NCBI RefSeq assembly: GCF_001189965.1
Contig: NZ_LFLU01000003.1
Span: 332,616 to 396,615 of the forward strand
Length of the DNA stretch: 64,000 nucleotides
Origin: Herbaspirillum rhizosphaerae
GTDB lineage: Bacteria; Pseudomonadota; Gammaproteobacteria; Burkholderiales; Burkholderiaceae_D
Reading direction: 5' to 3'
Shown here: piece by piece, positions 18,887-27,918 of the stretch
Layout of the letters: every line of letters begins with the position of its first letter
Position numbering within the stretch: the stretch's first letter is position 1
Position numbers and translations under genes: made by a program
The notes under the pieces: generated by a model
Told to the model about the DNA's origin: nothing
What the model saw: the letters and a program-made list of their open reading frames with translations, nothing else
Databases searched by the model: none

Positions 18887-20128
18887 GTGCACGCCGGATA
18901 TACAAAAACAAAAGTACGGCTCGGCCGCCTGACCAGCCCGACCAGCCTTGTTGCTGCCTGTCTGCTCATGCTGACGGCAATTGCGCAAGCACAGAACATC
19001 CGCATCGGCGAGATCAACAGCTACAGCGGCGTACCGACCTCGAGCCAGTCCTACCACAACGGCGCCGAGCTGGCCGCAGCGGAAATCAATGCCGCAGGCG
19101 GCGTGCTGGGGCGCAACATCGAGCTGGTGTCGCGCGACGACACCGGAATCCCCGATGAAGCCGTCAAGCATGCCGAGCAGTTGATCAGGACCGACAAGGT
19201 CGACGTGCTGAGCGGCTCGATGCTGTCGAACGTGGCGTTGGCGGTTTCCAGGGTGGCGGCTTCGGAGAAAAAGCTGTTCCTCGTCGGCGACGCCTTGTCG
19301 GACGCGATCACCCTGGACAAGGGCAATCGCTACACCTTCCGCCTGCGCCCGTCGACCTATATGCAGGCGGCGATGCTGGCCGAGGCGGCCGCCAGGCTGC
19401 CGGGCCGCCGCTGGGCCATCATTGCGCCCAATTACGAATACGGCCAGAGCGCCGTTGCCAATTTCAAGCTGCTGCTGAAGGAACGTCGTCCCGATATCGA
19501 GTTCGTCGCCGAGCAATGGCCTGCCATGGGCAAGCTCAAGGCCGCGGAAGCGGTGAGGGTGTTGCGCCAGGCGCGTCCGGACGCGATTTTCAACGCGACT
19601 TTCGGCACCGACTTGCAGCAGTTTGTGGAAGAGGGAAGCCGGCAGGGTTTGTTTGCGACAAGCACTGTGTACTCGATGTCGGCCGGCGAGGCGCTGGGCG
19701 ACATGCTGGCCCAGTATGACGCGGTGCGTAACTGGGTCGTGTTGGGCTATCCGCCCGACCAGATTGCCACGCCCGAACATCAGCGCTTCCGCGAGGCGTA
19801 TCTGAAGCGCTATGGCGAAAAACCGCACCAGGCGGCAATCTTCGGCTACAGCACCATCATGGCGATTGTGTGCGGCATGAAGAAAGCCGGTTCGACCGAC
19901 TCGGACAAGCTGGTGACGGCCATGCGCGGCATGAACATGGATACCCCGGTCGGCCCGGTAGTGTTCCGTGTACAGGATCAGCAATCCAGCATGGGCGCCT
20001 TTGTCGGCACCCTGGGCTACAAGGACGGACGCAGCCCATCGAGCGACTGGCGCTATCTGGACGGCACGCGCTACATGCCTGACGAGACCTACGTCAAAGG
20101 CCGTCGCCCGGCTTCGGCAATGCGATAA
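18887..20128 (+). CDS. ABC-type periplasmic binding protein (Peripla_BP_6)
   Basis: A 413-aa LivK-like receptor starting at GTG 18887. A signal peptide of about 35 residues ends near AIAQAQ, then the mature fold starts IRIGEINSYSGVP. 'HNGAELAAAEINAAGGVLGR' and 'ELVSRDDTGIPDEAVKHAEQLI' are classic type I binding-protein motifs. It is more like the amide/short-chain or aromatic ligand subgroup than true LivJ, but the ligand is not readable. No transporter genes are adjacent, so it is an orphan. A hairpin follows at 20208. Confidence 0.82.
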   Translation: MHAGYTKTKVRLGRLTSPTSLVAACLLMLTAIAQAQNIRIGEINSYSGVPTSSQSYHNGAELAAAEINAAGGVLGRNIELVSRDDTGIPDEAVKHAEQLIRTDKVDVLSGSMLSNVALAVSRVAASEKKLFLVGDALSDAITLDKGNRYTFRLRPSTYMQAAMLAEAAARLPGRRWAIIAPNYEYGQSAVANFKLLLKERRPDIEFVAEQWPAMGKLKAAEAVRVLRQARPDAIFNATFGTDLQQFVEEGSRQGLFATSTVYSMSAGEALGDMLAQYDAVRNWVVLGYPPDQIATPEHQRFREAYLKRYGEKPHQAAIFGYSTIMAIVCGMKKAGSTDSDKLVTAMRGMNMDTPVGPVVFRVQDQQSSMGAFVGTLGYKDGRSPSSDWRYLDGTRYMPDETYVKGRRPASAMR

Positions 20129-20207
20129 GGCGGGCGCCGTTTGCGTGGCAGGGAGGTGTGGTCGATGTTCCGGTCATGCCTGATGAAAATAAACCATGCG
20201 TGCAGGC

Positions 20208-20246
20208 GGGGCACCTTCGGTCCTATCCAAGGTAAGATAGTGCCCC
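20208..20246 (+). terminator. Candidate terminator before pncB
   Basis: GGGGCAC / GTGCCCC arms with a 25-nt loop followed by TTGTATCC, 79 bp after the binding-protein stop. Weak; it could also be part of the pncB leader. Confidence 0.35.
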
Positions 20247-20289
20247 TTGTATCCTCTATCGCACACGTGGTGGTGCGTCGCCAGGTCCC

Positions 20290-21462
20290 ATGATTATTTC
20301 TTCTTTGCTCGATACCGATCTGTACAAATTCACCATGATGCAGGTCGTGCTGCATCATTTTCCCGGTGCCCAGGTCGAATACCGATTCAAATGCCGCAAT
20401 GACGATGTCGACCTGACCCCCTACATCGACGAGATCAAGGCGGAAATCGCCGCGCTGTGCCGCTTGCGTTTCCAGGAGTCGGAACTGGCCTACCTGCGCA
20501 GTTTCCGCTTCATCAAAAGCGACTTCGTCGACTTCCTCGAACTCTTCCATCTCAACGAAAAATACATCAGCGTCACGCCGTCGCCCCTCAACAACGGCGA
20601 GATCGACATCCAGGTCAAAGGCCCGTGGCTGCACACGATCCTGTTCGAAGTGCCGGTGCTGGCGATCGTCAACGAAGTCTATTTCCGCGCTACCCAGCGC
20701 GCGCCCGATTATGAAACCGGCCGCACGCGCCTGCGCGACAAGATCGCGCTGCTGACCGACAATCCTTTGCTGGAAGGCTGCAAGATCGCCGACTACGGCA
20801 CGCGCCGCCGTTTTTCGCGCAGCTGGCATGCGGAAGTGATCCTGGCGATGAAGGACAGCATGGGCAGCCATTTTGCCGGCACCTCCAACGTGCAGTTCGC
20901 CATGCAGCACGACCTGACGCCGCTGGGCACGATGGCGCATGAGTATCTGCAAGCCTGCCAGGCGCTCGGCCCGCGTCTGCGCGACTCCCAGATCTACGGC
21001 TTCGAAATGTGGGCGCGCGAATACCGCGGCGACCTCGGCATCGCCTTGTCGGACGTGTACGGCATGGATGCGTTCCTGCGCGATTTCGACATGTATTTCT
21101 GCAAGCTGTTCGATGGCGCGCGCCACGATTCCGGCGACCCGTTTGAATGGGGCGAGCGCTTGCTGGAGCACTACAACAACAACCGCGTCGACGCCAAGAG
21201 CAAGGTGCTGGTGTTCTCGGACGGCCTCGATTTCGACAAAGTGGTGTCGCTGTATCTGCGCTTCAAGGATCGCGCAAAAGTCGCCTTCGGCGTCGGCACC
21301 AACCTGACCAACGACCTCGGTTACACGCCGCTGCAAGTCGTCATGAAAATGGTGCGTTGTAACGGCCAGCCGGTCGCCAAATTATCCGACACGCCGGCCA
21401 AGAACATGTGCGACGACGAAGCTTATGTGAAGTATCTGCGGCAGGTGTTCGAGATCAAGTAG
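20290..21462 (+). CDS. pncB: Nicotinate phosphoribosyltransferase
   Basis: A 390-aa cytosolic enzyme of NAD salvage that makes nicotinate mononucleotide from nicotinate and PRPP with ATP hydrolysis. It begins with the family's [20 protein letters not shown]. It has the active-site region [13 protein letters not shown] (His likely phosphorylated) and [18 protein letters not shown], followed by VFSDGLDF and [11 protein letters not shown] for PRPP binding. Length is standard. Monocistronic. Confidence 0.95.
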   Translation: MIISSLLDTDLYKFTMMQVVLHHFPGAQVEYRFKCRNDDVDLTPYIDEIKAEIAALCRLRFQESELAYLRSFRFIKSDFVDFLELFHLNEKYISVTPSPLNNGEIDIQVKGPWLHTILFEVPVLAIVNEVYFRATQRAPDYETGRTRLRDKIALLTDNPLLEGCKIADYGTRRRFSRSWHAEVILAMKDSMGSHFAGTSNVQFAMQHDLTPLGTMAHEYLQACQALGPRLRDSQIYGFEMWAREYRGDLGIALSDVYGMDAFLRDFDMYFCKLFDGARHDSGDPFEWGERLLEHYNNNRVDAKSKVLVFSDGLDFDKVVSLYLRFKDRAKVAFGVGTNLTNDLGYTPLQVVMKMVRCNGQPVAKLSDTPAKNMCDDEAYVKYLRQVFEIK

Positions 21463-21607
21463 GGGCCTGCGGCGGTGCAATTTCGCAAGGGAATTGCACG
21501 AGTTGAAATATTTTAAGGCAAGCCGATTCCGGTCATGGGAGCCGGTCTTGCTGGTATAGTGTGCCCTCGACCGATTCGGCTTTTTTCTCGATTCCACAGG
21601 GCTAAAA

Positions 21608-23029
21608 TTGCGCAAAAAACTCCTCACAACCTCGGCCTCCCTGGCCCTCGTCTTACTGCTTCCCAACCTGGCTTTCGCGGCCGATGTTGATGGCAGTACC
21701 TTGTCTGTGTTGTGGGGGATTCCCTTCATCGGGCTGTTGTTGTCGATTGCACTCGGACCTTTGCTGTTCGAGCACTTCTGGCATCATCACTACGGCAAGA
21801 TTGCGATCGCCTGGGGACTGGCCTTCTTGCTGCCGTTCGCTGCCGTGTTCGGCGGATATGCGGCAGCGGCCGGTACGGTGCACGCCTTGCTGGCGGAGTA
21901 CATTCCTTTCATCGCCTTGCTGACGGCGTTGTTCGTCGTCGCCGGCGGCATCTGCGTGCGCGGCAACTTGCACGGTACGCCGGCGCTCAATACCGGTTTG
22001 CTTGCACTGGGCACCGTGCTGGCCAGTTTCATGGGGACGACGGGCGCTTCGATGCTGCTGATTCGTCCGCTGATCCGCGCCAACGACAACCGCAAGCATG
22101 CCGTGCACATCGTCGTGTTCTTCATCTTCCTCGTGGCCAATGCGGGCGGTTCGCTGACGCCGCTGGGCGATCCGCCGCTGTTCCTGGGTTTCCTGAAGGG
22201 CGTGGATTTCTTCTGGACCATGCAGCATATTTTTCCGGAGACGCTGTTCGTCTGCATTTCATTGCTGGCGATCTTCTACCTGCTGGACCGGCACTACTAT
22301 CTGAACAAAGAGGAAGAGTTGCCGCCCGCGCTCGACCCTACGCCGGATTCCCGTATCCGCTTCGAAGGCAAGATCAACTTCGTCTTGCTGTTGGCGGTCA
22401 TCGGCCTGGTGCTGATGAGCGGCTTCTGGAAGTCGGGCGTGGAATTTTCCATCATGGGCACGCCGGTTGAATTGCAAAGCCTCTTGCGCGATGTGGCGCT
22501 GGTGGCCGTGATCTTGATTTCGCTGTGGGTGACGCCGAAGTCGGCGCGGGAAGGCAATGATTTCGCCTGGGGGCCGATTGCCGAAGTGGCGAAATTGTTT
22601 GCCGGGATTTTCATCACCATCACCCCCGTCATCGCCATGCTCAAGGCCGGCGAGGCAGGCGCCTTCGGCGTGGTTGTGCGCGCCGTGACGGGCGCCGACG
22701 GGCAGCCGATCAATGCCATGTACTTCTGGATTACCGGTTTGCTGTCGTCCTTCCTCGACAATGCGCCGACCTATCTGGTTTTCTTCAATACCGCCTCCGG
22801 CGACGCCAAGACCTTGATGACGACGCTGTCGTCGACGCTGGCTGCGATTTCGGCGGGGGCCGTGTTCATGGGCGCCAACAGCTACATCGGCAATGCGCCC
22901 AACATGATGGTCAAGGCCATTGCAGAAGAGCGCGGGATCAAGATGCCATCGTTCTTCGGTTATATGGTGTGGTCGTTCGCGATTCTGATGCCGCTGTTCA
23001 TCGTGATGACCTTCATCTTCTTTGTTTAA
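21608..23029 (+). CDS. NhaD-type Na+/H+ antiporter
   Basis: A 473-aa polytopic inner-membrane protein of the ion transporter superfamily (Citrate_met/NhaD). TTG 21608 is the likely start: it gives a cleavable-looking N-terminus (MRKKLLTTSASLALVLLLP...FAAD) as in NhaD proteins. MGTTGASMLLIRPLIRAN and NAGGSLTPLGDPPLFLGFLKG are the family's conserved re-entrant motifs, and FLDNAPTYLVFFN matches the second half. About 11-12 transmembrane segments. It lies 18 bp before a hydroxyacid dehydrogenase gene and is probably co-transcribed. Confidence 0.85.
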   Translation: MRKKLLTTSASLALVLLLPNLAFAADVDGSTLSVLWGIPFIGLLLSIALGPLLFEHFWHHHYGKIAIAWGLAFLLPFAAVFGGYAAAAGTVHALLAEYIPFIALLTALFVVAGGICVRGNLHGTPALNTGLLALGTVLASFMGTTGASMLLIRPLIRANDNRKHAVHIVVFFIFLVANAGGSLTPLGDPPLFLGFLKGVDFFWTMQHIFPETLFVCISLLAIFYLLDRHYYLNKEEELPPALDPTPDSRIRFEGKINFVLLLAVIGLVLMSGFWKSGVEFSIMGTPVELQSLLRDVALVAVILISLWVTPKSAREGNDFAWGPIAEVAKLFAGIFITITPVIAMLKAGEAGAFGVVVRAVTGADGQPINAMYFWITGLLSSFLDNAPTYLVFFNTASGDAKTLMTTLSSTLAAISAGAVFMGANSYIGNAPNMMVKAIAEERGIKMPSFFGYMVWSFAILMPLFIVMTFIFFV

Positions 23030-23047
23030 CGATAAAAAGAGACAAGC

Positions 23048-24031
23048 ATGAAACCTAAGATTTTTGTGGCCCGCGCGGTGTTTCCCGAAGTGCTGGAGCG
23101 CCTGGCGCAACATTTCGAGGTCGAATCGAATCAGGAAGACCGCATCTTTCCAGCGGACGAGTTGCTGGAAAAAGTGCGCGGCAAGGATGGCCTGTTTTCC
23201 ACGCCCAGCGAACCGGTGACTGCTGCGCTGTTTGCCGCCAATCCGCAACTGAAGGCGGTGTGCAACATGGCCGTCGGCTACAACAACATCGATGTCGCCG
23301 CCGCGACCAAAGCCGGTGTACAGGCTACCAACACGCCTGACGTGCTCAACGAAACCACCGCCGATTTCGGCTGGGCCTTGCTGATGGCGACCGCGCGCCG
23401 CGTGACGGAATCGGAGCATTGGCTACGGGCCGGCCATTGGAAGAAATGGAGCTACGACAGCTTCACCGGCCCGGATGTCCATGGCTCCACACTGGGCATC
23501 ATCGGCATGGGCCGCATCGGCCAGGCGATTGCCCGCCGCTCGATGGGCTTCGACATGAACGTGATTTATCACAATCGCTCGCAACTCTCCTCGGAGCTGG
23601 AGGCGCGCGCCAACAAGGCGCGCTACGTCGGCAAGGAAGAGTTGCTGCGTACTGCCGACCACGTGATCCTGGTATTGCCGTACTCGAAAGAGTCGCATCA
23701 CACCATCAAGGCGGCCGACATCGCCCTGATGAAACCGCAGGCGACGCTGATCAACCTGGCGCGCGGCGGCATTGTCGATGATGCCGCGCTGATCGCCGCC
23801 TTGCGCGACAAGAAAATCGCGGCGGCGGGGCTGGACGTGTTTGAAAACGAACCGGCCTTCAATCCGGACTTCCTCGGTTTGTCGAACGTGGTGCTGACGC
23901 CGCATATCGCCAGTGCTTCGACGCCGACCCGGCTGGCGATGGCCAATTGCGCGGCCGATAACCTGATTGCGGCGCTGTCGGGGCAGACGCCGCCGAATCT
24001 GCTGAATCGGGACGTGCAGCCGAAGCGCTGA
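23048..24031 (+). CDS. D-2-hydroxyacid dehydrogenase (glyoxylate/hydroxypyruvate reductase type)
   Basis: A 327-aa NAD(P)H enzyme. The nucleotide-binding motif is GIIGMGRIGQAIARRS; NLARGGIVDDAALIAAL carries the substrate-binding Arg, and LTPHIASAS has the catalytic His. NMAVGYNNIDV is typical of the GhrB/GyaR subgroup. It probably reduces glyoxylate or hydroxypyruvate. AAAAGAGACAAGC precedes the ATG. A perfect terminator follows. Confidence 0.9.
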   Translation: MKPKIFVARAVFPEVLERLAQHFEVESNQEDRIFPADELLEKVRGKDGLFSTPSEPVTAALFAANPQLKAVCNMAVGYNNIDVAAATKAGVQATNTPDVLNETTADFGWALLMATARRVTESEHWLRAGHWKKWSYDSFTGPDVHGSTLGIIGMGRIGQAIARRSMGFDMNVIYHNRSQLSSELEARANKARYVGKEELLRTADHVILVLPYSKESHHTIKAADIALMKPQATLINLARGGIVDDAALIAALRDKKIAAAGLDVFENEPAFNPDFLGLSNVVLTPHIASASTPTRLAMANCAADNLIAALSGQTPPNLLNRDVQPKR

Positions 24032-24052
24032 GGCATGTTGCCGCTTGGATAA

Positions 24053-24078
24053 TAAAAAACCCGCCGAGGCGGGTTTTT
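24053..24078 (+). terminator. Rho-independent terminator
   Basis: AAAAAACCCGCC-GAG-GCGGGTTTTTT type symmetric hairpin 22 bp past the dehydrogenase stop. Bidirectional, so it also serves the ACBP gene (stop 24133). Confidence 0.92.
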
Positions 24079-24132
24079 TATTGTGCTGGTCCTGAACGAC
24101 GGAAACCGCGAGGCATTCTTCCGCCCTCGATT

Positions 24133-24387
24133 TCAGCCTTTCAGATCGGCGATCAGATCGATGTACTGCTGTTGCGCCTCTTCCTGAGGCACGCCCTTGA
24201 CGGCTGCCCATGCATCCCATTTGGCGCGCGCCACAAAGTCGGTCATGCCCGGACGTTCGCCTTGCACGTCGCCGCTGCTGCCTTGCTTGTACAGGCCGTA
24301 CATCTTCAGCAGCGTCATGTTGTCGGGGCGCTCCGACAGGTTCTTGGACTCCGCCACGGTTTGCTCAAATTGTTCCTGCAGACTCAT
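24133..24387 (-). CDS. Acyl-CoA-binding protein
   Basis: An 84-aa four-helix protein that binds medium/long-chain acyl-CoA in the cytosol. LLKMYGLYKQGSSGDV and RPGMTDFVARAKWDAWAAVKG carry the Tyr, Lys and Trp residues that define ACBP. Full length and canonical. It lies 36 bp downstream of the FKBP gene on the same strand. Confidence 0.93.
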   Translation of the reverse strand: MSLQEQFEQTVAESKNLSERPDNMTLLKMYGLYKQGSSGDVQGERPGMTDFVARAKWDAWAAVKGVPQEEAQQQYIDLIADLKG

Positions 24388-24423
24388 CGTCTTCTCCTTG
24401 AATGGATATCAGGCTAAACGGAC

Positions 24424-24780
24424 TCAGACAGCCAGCAGTTCGACTTCGAAAATCAGCGTTGCGTTCGGTGGAATCACGCCGCCGGCGCCGCGTGCGCCAT
24501 AACCCAGCGAGGCGGGAATGATCAGCTTGCGGATGCCGCCGACCTTCATGCCCTGGACGCCTTCATCCCAGCCCTTGATCACATGGCCTGCGCCCAAAGG
24601 GAACGCAAATGGATCGTTGCGGTCTTTACTGGAGTCAAATTTGCTGCCGGCGCTGCCGTCCGGGTTTTGCAACCAGCCGGTGTAGTGCACGCTGACATGG
24701 TTTCCGGCTTTGGCTTCGTCGCCTGTGCCAACCTGGATTTCTTCGTATTGCAGTCCAGAGGAGGTAGCGATAGTGGACAT
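24424..24780 (-). CDS. FKBP-type peptidyl-prolyl isomerase
   Basis: A 118-aa single-domain FKBP. VSVHYTGWLQNPDG, FPLGAGHVIKGWDEGVQGMKVGG and GYGARGAGGVIPPNATLIFEVEL are all present, including the aromatic pocket residues. An in-frame extension to 25020 exists, but ATG 24780 has AAGGA 8 nt upstream and matches the family's short form. No signal peptide, so cytosolic. Probably transcribed with the downstream ACBP gene. Confidence 0.93.
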   Translation of the reverse strand: MSTIATSSGLQYEEIQVGTGDEAKAGNHVSVHYTGWLQNPDGSAGSKFDSSKDRNDPFAFPLGAGHVIKGWDEGVQGMKVGGIRKLIIPASLGYGARGAGGVIPPNATLIFEVELLAV

Positions 24781-25067
24781 TTTTTTCCTTTCAAAGAGTA
24801 TGTTTGTGCCGTCGGCCGGCAACTGATTAGCTGTATTTTTAGCCGCGCGTTCGGGAGGTCGGACCTTTGAAAGGCCCGGTTTCCCTATGTTCTGCGCATC
24901 TGCATGCTGCGTTACTGAACGGGGTTGGTCGCAGTGTAAACCAAAACATACCGTTGAACATCCTCTCGTGTCAGCCGAATCGGCATCAGAGGCGTTATGT
25001 GCCCTGGGGCGTGCTGTCACAGATGTTACGCACGATAAGATCGAAAATTTTTAAGTAAAGTTTCTTC

Positions 25068-26060
25068 ATGCTGCATAGTTTTGCCCGGCTTTTCCGGATT
25101 TCCCGGCTTTTCTCCTTCGTGCTGTCGCTGTGCGTGCTGCTGGCTGCTCCTTCGTACGCCAACGTCGTCGTCGTTCTCAATTCGGGCGACGCCACCGTGA
25201 CCCTGTTGGATCAGGCCACTTATAAGGAAATCAACACATTTTCCGTCGGCAAGGAACCGCACCATCTGATGGCGACCCCGGACAACAAGTCCCTGATCGT
25301 CGCCAGCGCCACCGGCAACCAGCTGATTTTCCTCGATCCCAAGACCGGTGAGATCCAGCGTCAGTTGCGCGGCATCATCGATCCGTATCAAATCGGCTTT
25401 TCGCCTGACCAGAAATGGTTTGTCGCCAACGGCCTGCGCCTGGACCGCGTCGACGTCTATCGCTACGACGGCCGCGATCTGGAACTGGCCAAGCGCGTGC
25501 GCCTGGCAAAGACGCCAAGCCACATCGCTTTCGACGCCGGCAGCACCACCGCTTTCATCACCCAGCAGGGCAGCAATGAGATCAGCGCCATCGATCTGGC
25601 GACTCAGCAGGTCAAATGGACCATGCCGGTCGGCAAATTGCCCGCCGGTATTTTCATGACGCCGGACAACAAATACCTGCTGGTCGGCATCATGGGCAAG
25701 GATTACGTGCAGGTCATCGACTGGCGCACGCAAAAGACAGTCAAGACGATTCGTACCGGCGAAGGCGCGCACAATTTCCGTGCACACGGCGACAAGCGCT
25801 ACGTCTACGTCTCCAACCGCGTCTCCAACACGATCAACGTCATCGATCTGCAGACACTGGAAAACGTCGGCAACATCCAGGTGCCGGGCGGCCCGGATTG
25901 CATGGAAATCACCGAAGACGGCAAGACCATGTGGGTCACGCTGCGCTGGATCAAGAAAGTGGCGGTGATCGACCTGGCCAGCAAGAAGGTCATGAAGGTC
26001 ATTCCGGTCGGCCGCTCGCCGCACGGCATCTATTTCTTCAATCGGGCTCCCGACCTCTGA
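25068..26060 (+). CDS. YncE-like seven-bladed beta-propeller (YVTN) periplasmic protein
   Basis: A 330-aa protein with a signal peptide (LFSFVLSLCVLLAAPSYA). Repeats such as VVVLNSGDATVTLLD, VTPDNKYLLV-like strands and VYVSNRVSNTINVID mark YVTN/surface-layer beta-propeller blades. Relatives bind DNA, cofactors or act in PQQ-linked catabolism; the role here is unknown. It heads a gene run in which its stop TGA overlaps the ATG of a deacetylase-like gene, implying translational coupling. Confidence 0.82.
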   Translation: MLHSFARLFRISRLFSFVLSLCVLLAAPSYANVVVVLNSGDATVTLLDQATYKEINTFSVGKEPHHLMATPDNKSLIVASATGNQLIFLDPKTGEIQRQLRGIIDPYQIGFSPDQKWFVANGLRLDRVDVYRYDGRDLELAKRVRLAKTPSHIAFDAGSTTAFITQQGSNEISAIDLATQQVKWTMPVGKLPAGIFMTPDNKYLLVGIMGKDYVQVIDWRTQKTVKTIRTGEGAHNFRAHGDKRYVYVSNRVSNTINVIDLQTLENVGNIQVPGGPDCMEITEDGKTMWVTLRWIKKVAVIDLASKKVMKVIPVGRSPHGIYFFNRAPDL

Positions 26061-26905
26061 TGCAGACGCCGTCGCCAGCCAGGCCGTCTCGCCTGCGCAA
26101 GCTTGCCGCTCTGGCTGCCACGGCGGCGGTCGCAACGGCAATCTGGCCGGCGCAGGCGGCGACCGACAGCGCCGCCTCCTGCAAGGGCACGATCTACCTG
26201 AGTTTTGATACCGGCAGCCAGTCCCAGGCGGACTACATCGCCCAAACGCTCAACAAGCACCACATCAAGGCGACATTCTTCCTCGCCAACGAAAAAACCA
26301 TCCACGGCGACTACACGCTGGATCCGGCCTGGGCGCCGTACTGGAAGGCCCGGGTGGCGGAGGGGCATGCTTTCGGCACGCATACCTTCGATCACGTGTA
26401 CGTCCAGCGCGATCTGCCGGACGGTCGTATCGAGGTCAAACCGCAATTCGGCGCACAGGCCGGCAAGAAAGAAGTCTGGACTGCCGCGCAGTATTGCAGC
26501 GAGCTGCAGCGCGTGGCGGATCGCTTCACCGAACTGACCGGCGCCAAACTGGATCATCTGTGGCGCGCACCGGGCGGCAAGCTGACGCCGCAATTGCTGG
26601 CGGCCGGGCGCGCTTGCGGCTATTCTCATGTGGCCTGGGCTGAAGCAGGATTTTCCGGCGATGAGTTGCCGAGCGACAAATGGCCGAATGCCATGCTGCT
26701 GCAAAAAATGTTGAGTAGACTCAAGGACGGCGACATCGTGATGGCGCATCTGGGCATCTGGTCGCGCAAGGACCCGTGGGCGCCGGCGGTGCTGGAGCCG
26801 CTGATTTCCGGATTGGAGCAAAAAGGCTATTGTTTCGCCACCTTGCGCGACCATCCGGCCTACCAGGCGGCGATCAGCAAGCAGCAGACTGCCGTCATTA
26901 AATAG
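26060..26905 (+). CDS. Polysaccharide deacetylase-like (NodB-fold) exported protein
   Basis: A 281-aa protein: signal peptide (LAALAATAAVATAIWPAQA), then a NodB homology domain. Motif 1 reads IYLSFDTGSQS, so the catalytic-base Asp is kept but the second, metal-binding Asp of TFDDG is Thr. Motif 2 GTHTFDH supplies HxxxH-type metal ligands, motif 3 is WRAPGGKL, and a late MAHLGIW fits motif 5. It may therefore be an active CE4 variant with altered metal coordination. ATG 26060 overlaps the yncE-like stop (TGATG). Confidence 0.8.
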   Translation: MQTPSPARPSRLRKLAALAATAAVATAIWPAQAATDSAASCKGTIYLSFDTGSQSQADYIAQTLNKHHIKATFFLANEKTIHGDYTLDPAWAPYWKARVAEGHAFGTHTFDHVYVQRDLPDGRIEVKPQFGAQAGKKEVWTAAQYCSELQRVADRFTELTGAKLDHLWRAPGGKLTPQLLAAGRACGYSHVAWAEAGFSGDELPSDKWPNAMLLQKMLSRLKDGDIVMAHLGIWSRKDPWAPAVLEPLISGLEQKGYCFATLRDHPAYQAAISKQQTAVIK

Positions 26906-26922
26906 ACATGTACTGATTGATC

Positions 26923-27918
26923 ATGATGCACCTGATTCAAACCTTTTCAGATTTGTTCGCCACGGCCCAAGGATGGCTGTTCGAAACCCTGGTTCAGCCC
27001 GCGGTGTTCGCGCTCGGCCTGGGTGAATTCGTCGAAGAGGCATTTACCGGCACTGAGTGGTTTCTGGTCGGCGTGTGCGAGCTGGCGGTGCTGTTCGTCA
27101 TCTTGCGTCCGCTGGAGTCCATGATTCCGGTGCACCCGATTACCGACAAATACGCGCGCTGGAACGATTTCATCTACACTGCCTTGCATCGTCTGGGCGC
27201 GTTTTCCATCATTGTGTTCTTCCTGCTCGATCCGGCGATGTCCTATCTCAGCGAGTTCCTGCATTGGGAAGGCTGGGGCACCTTCAACCTGGACGACGTC
27301 TGGCCCGGCGTGACCGACCAGGCGCTGGTCAGCTTCCTGTTCTACCTTGTCGTGCTGGATTTTTGCGACTACTGGTATCACCGCGCCCAGCATGGTTTCC
27401 GCTGGCTGTGGGCCTTGCATAGCCTGCATCACAGCCAGGAAAACATGAATCTCTGGAGCGACGACCGCAACCATCTGCTCGACGATCTGGTGCGCGATGT
27501 CCTGATGGGCCTGGTTGCGCTGGCGATCGGCGTGCAACCGGGGCAATACATCCTGCTGGTGTCGGCGTCGCGCATGCTGCAAAGTTTGCAACATGCCAAT
27601 GTGCGCATTCACTTCGGCCGTATCGGCGAATACCTGCTGGTGTCGCCGCGTTTCCATCGCCTGCATCACGCCATCGGCATCGGCCATGAAAGCCGCGGCA
27701 AGAATTCGCTGGGCGGGCACAACTTCGCGGTGCTGTTCCCGATCTGGGACGTCATCTTCCGCACCACGCATTTCAGCAAGGCGTTTGCCATGACCGGCGT
27801 GCGCGACCAGCTGCCGCCTCCGGCCGGCAAAGGGCGCAATTACGGGCGCGGTTTCTGGGCGCAACAGTGGCTGGGACTGAAACGCATCGTCGAATTCTCT
27901 CGCCGGACTGCCCGCTGA
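26923..27918 (+). CDS. Sterol desaturase / fatty acid hydroxylase family membrane protein
   Basis: A 331-aa di-iron membrane oxygenase-type protein. Histidine boxes HRAQHGFRWLWALHSLHH and RFHRLHHAIG are the FA_hydroxylase signature, and several hydrophobic helices precede them. It probably hydroxylates or desaturates a lipid; the substrate is unknown. It starts 17 bp after the deacetylase-like gene, and its TGA overlaps the next ATG, so it belongs to the same operon. Confidence 0.87.
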   Translation: MMHLIQTFSDLFATAQGWLFETLVQPAVFALGLGEFVEEAFTGTEWFLVGVCELAVLFVILRPLESMIPVHPITDKYARWNDFIYTALHRLGAFSIIVFFLLDPAMSYLSEFLHWEGWGTFNLDDVWPGVTDQALVSFLFYLVVLDFCDYWYHRAQHGFRWLWALHSLHHSQENMNLWSDDRNHLLDDLVRDVLMGLVALAIGVQPGQYILLVSASRMLQSLQHANVRIHFGRIGEYLLVSPRFHRLHHAIGIGHESRGKNSLGGHNFAVLFPIWDVIFRTTHFSKAFAMTGVRDQLPPPAGKGRNYGRGFWAQQWLGLKRIVEFSRRTAR

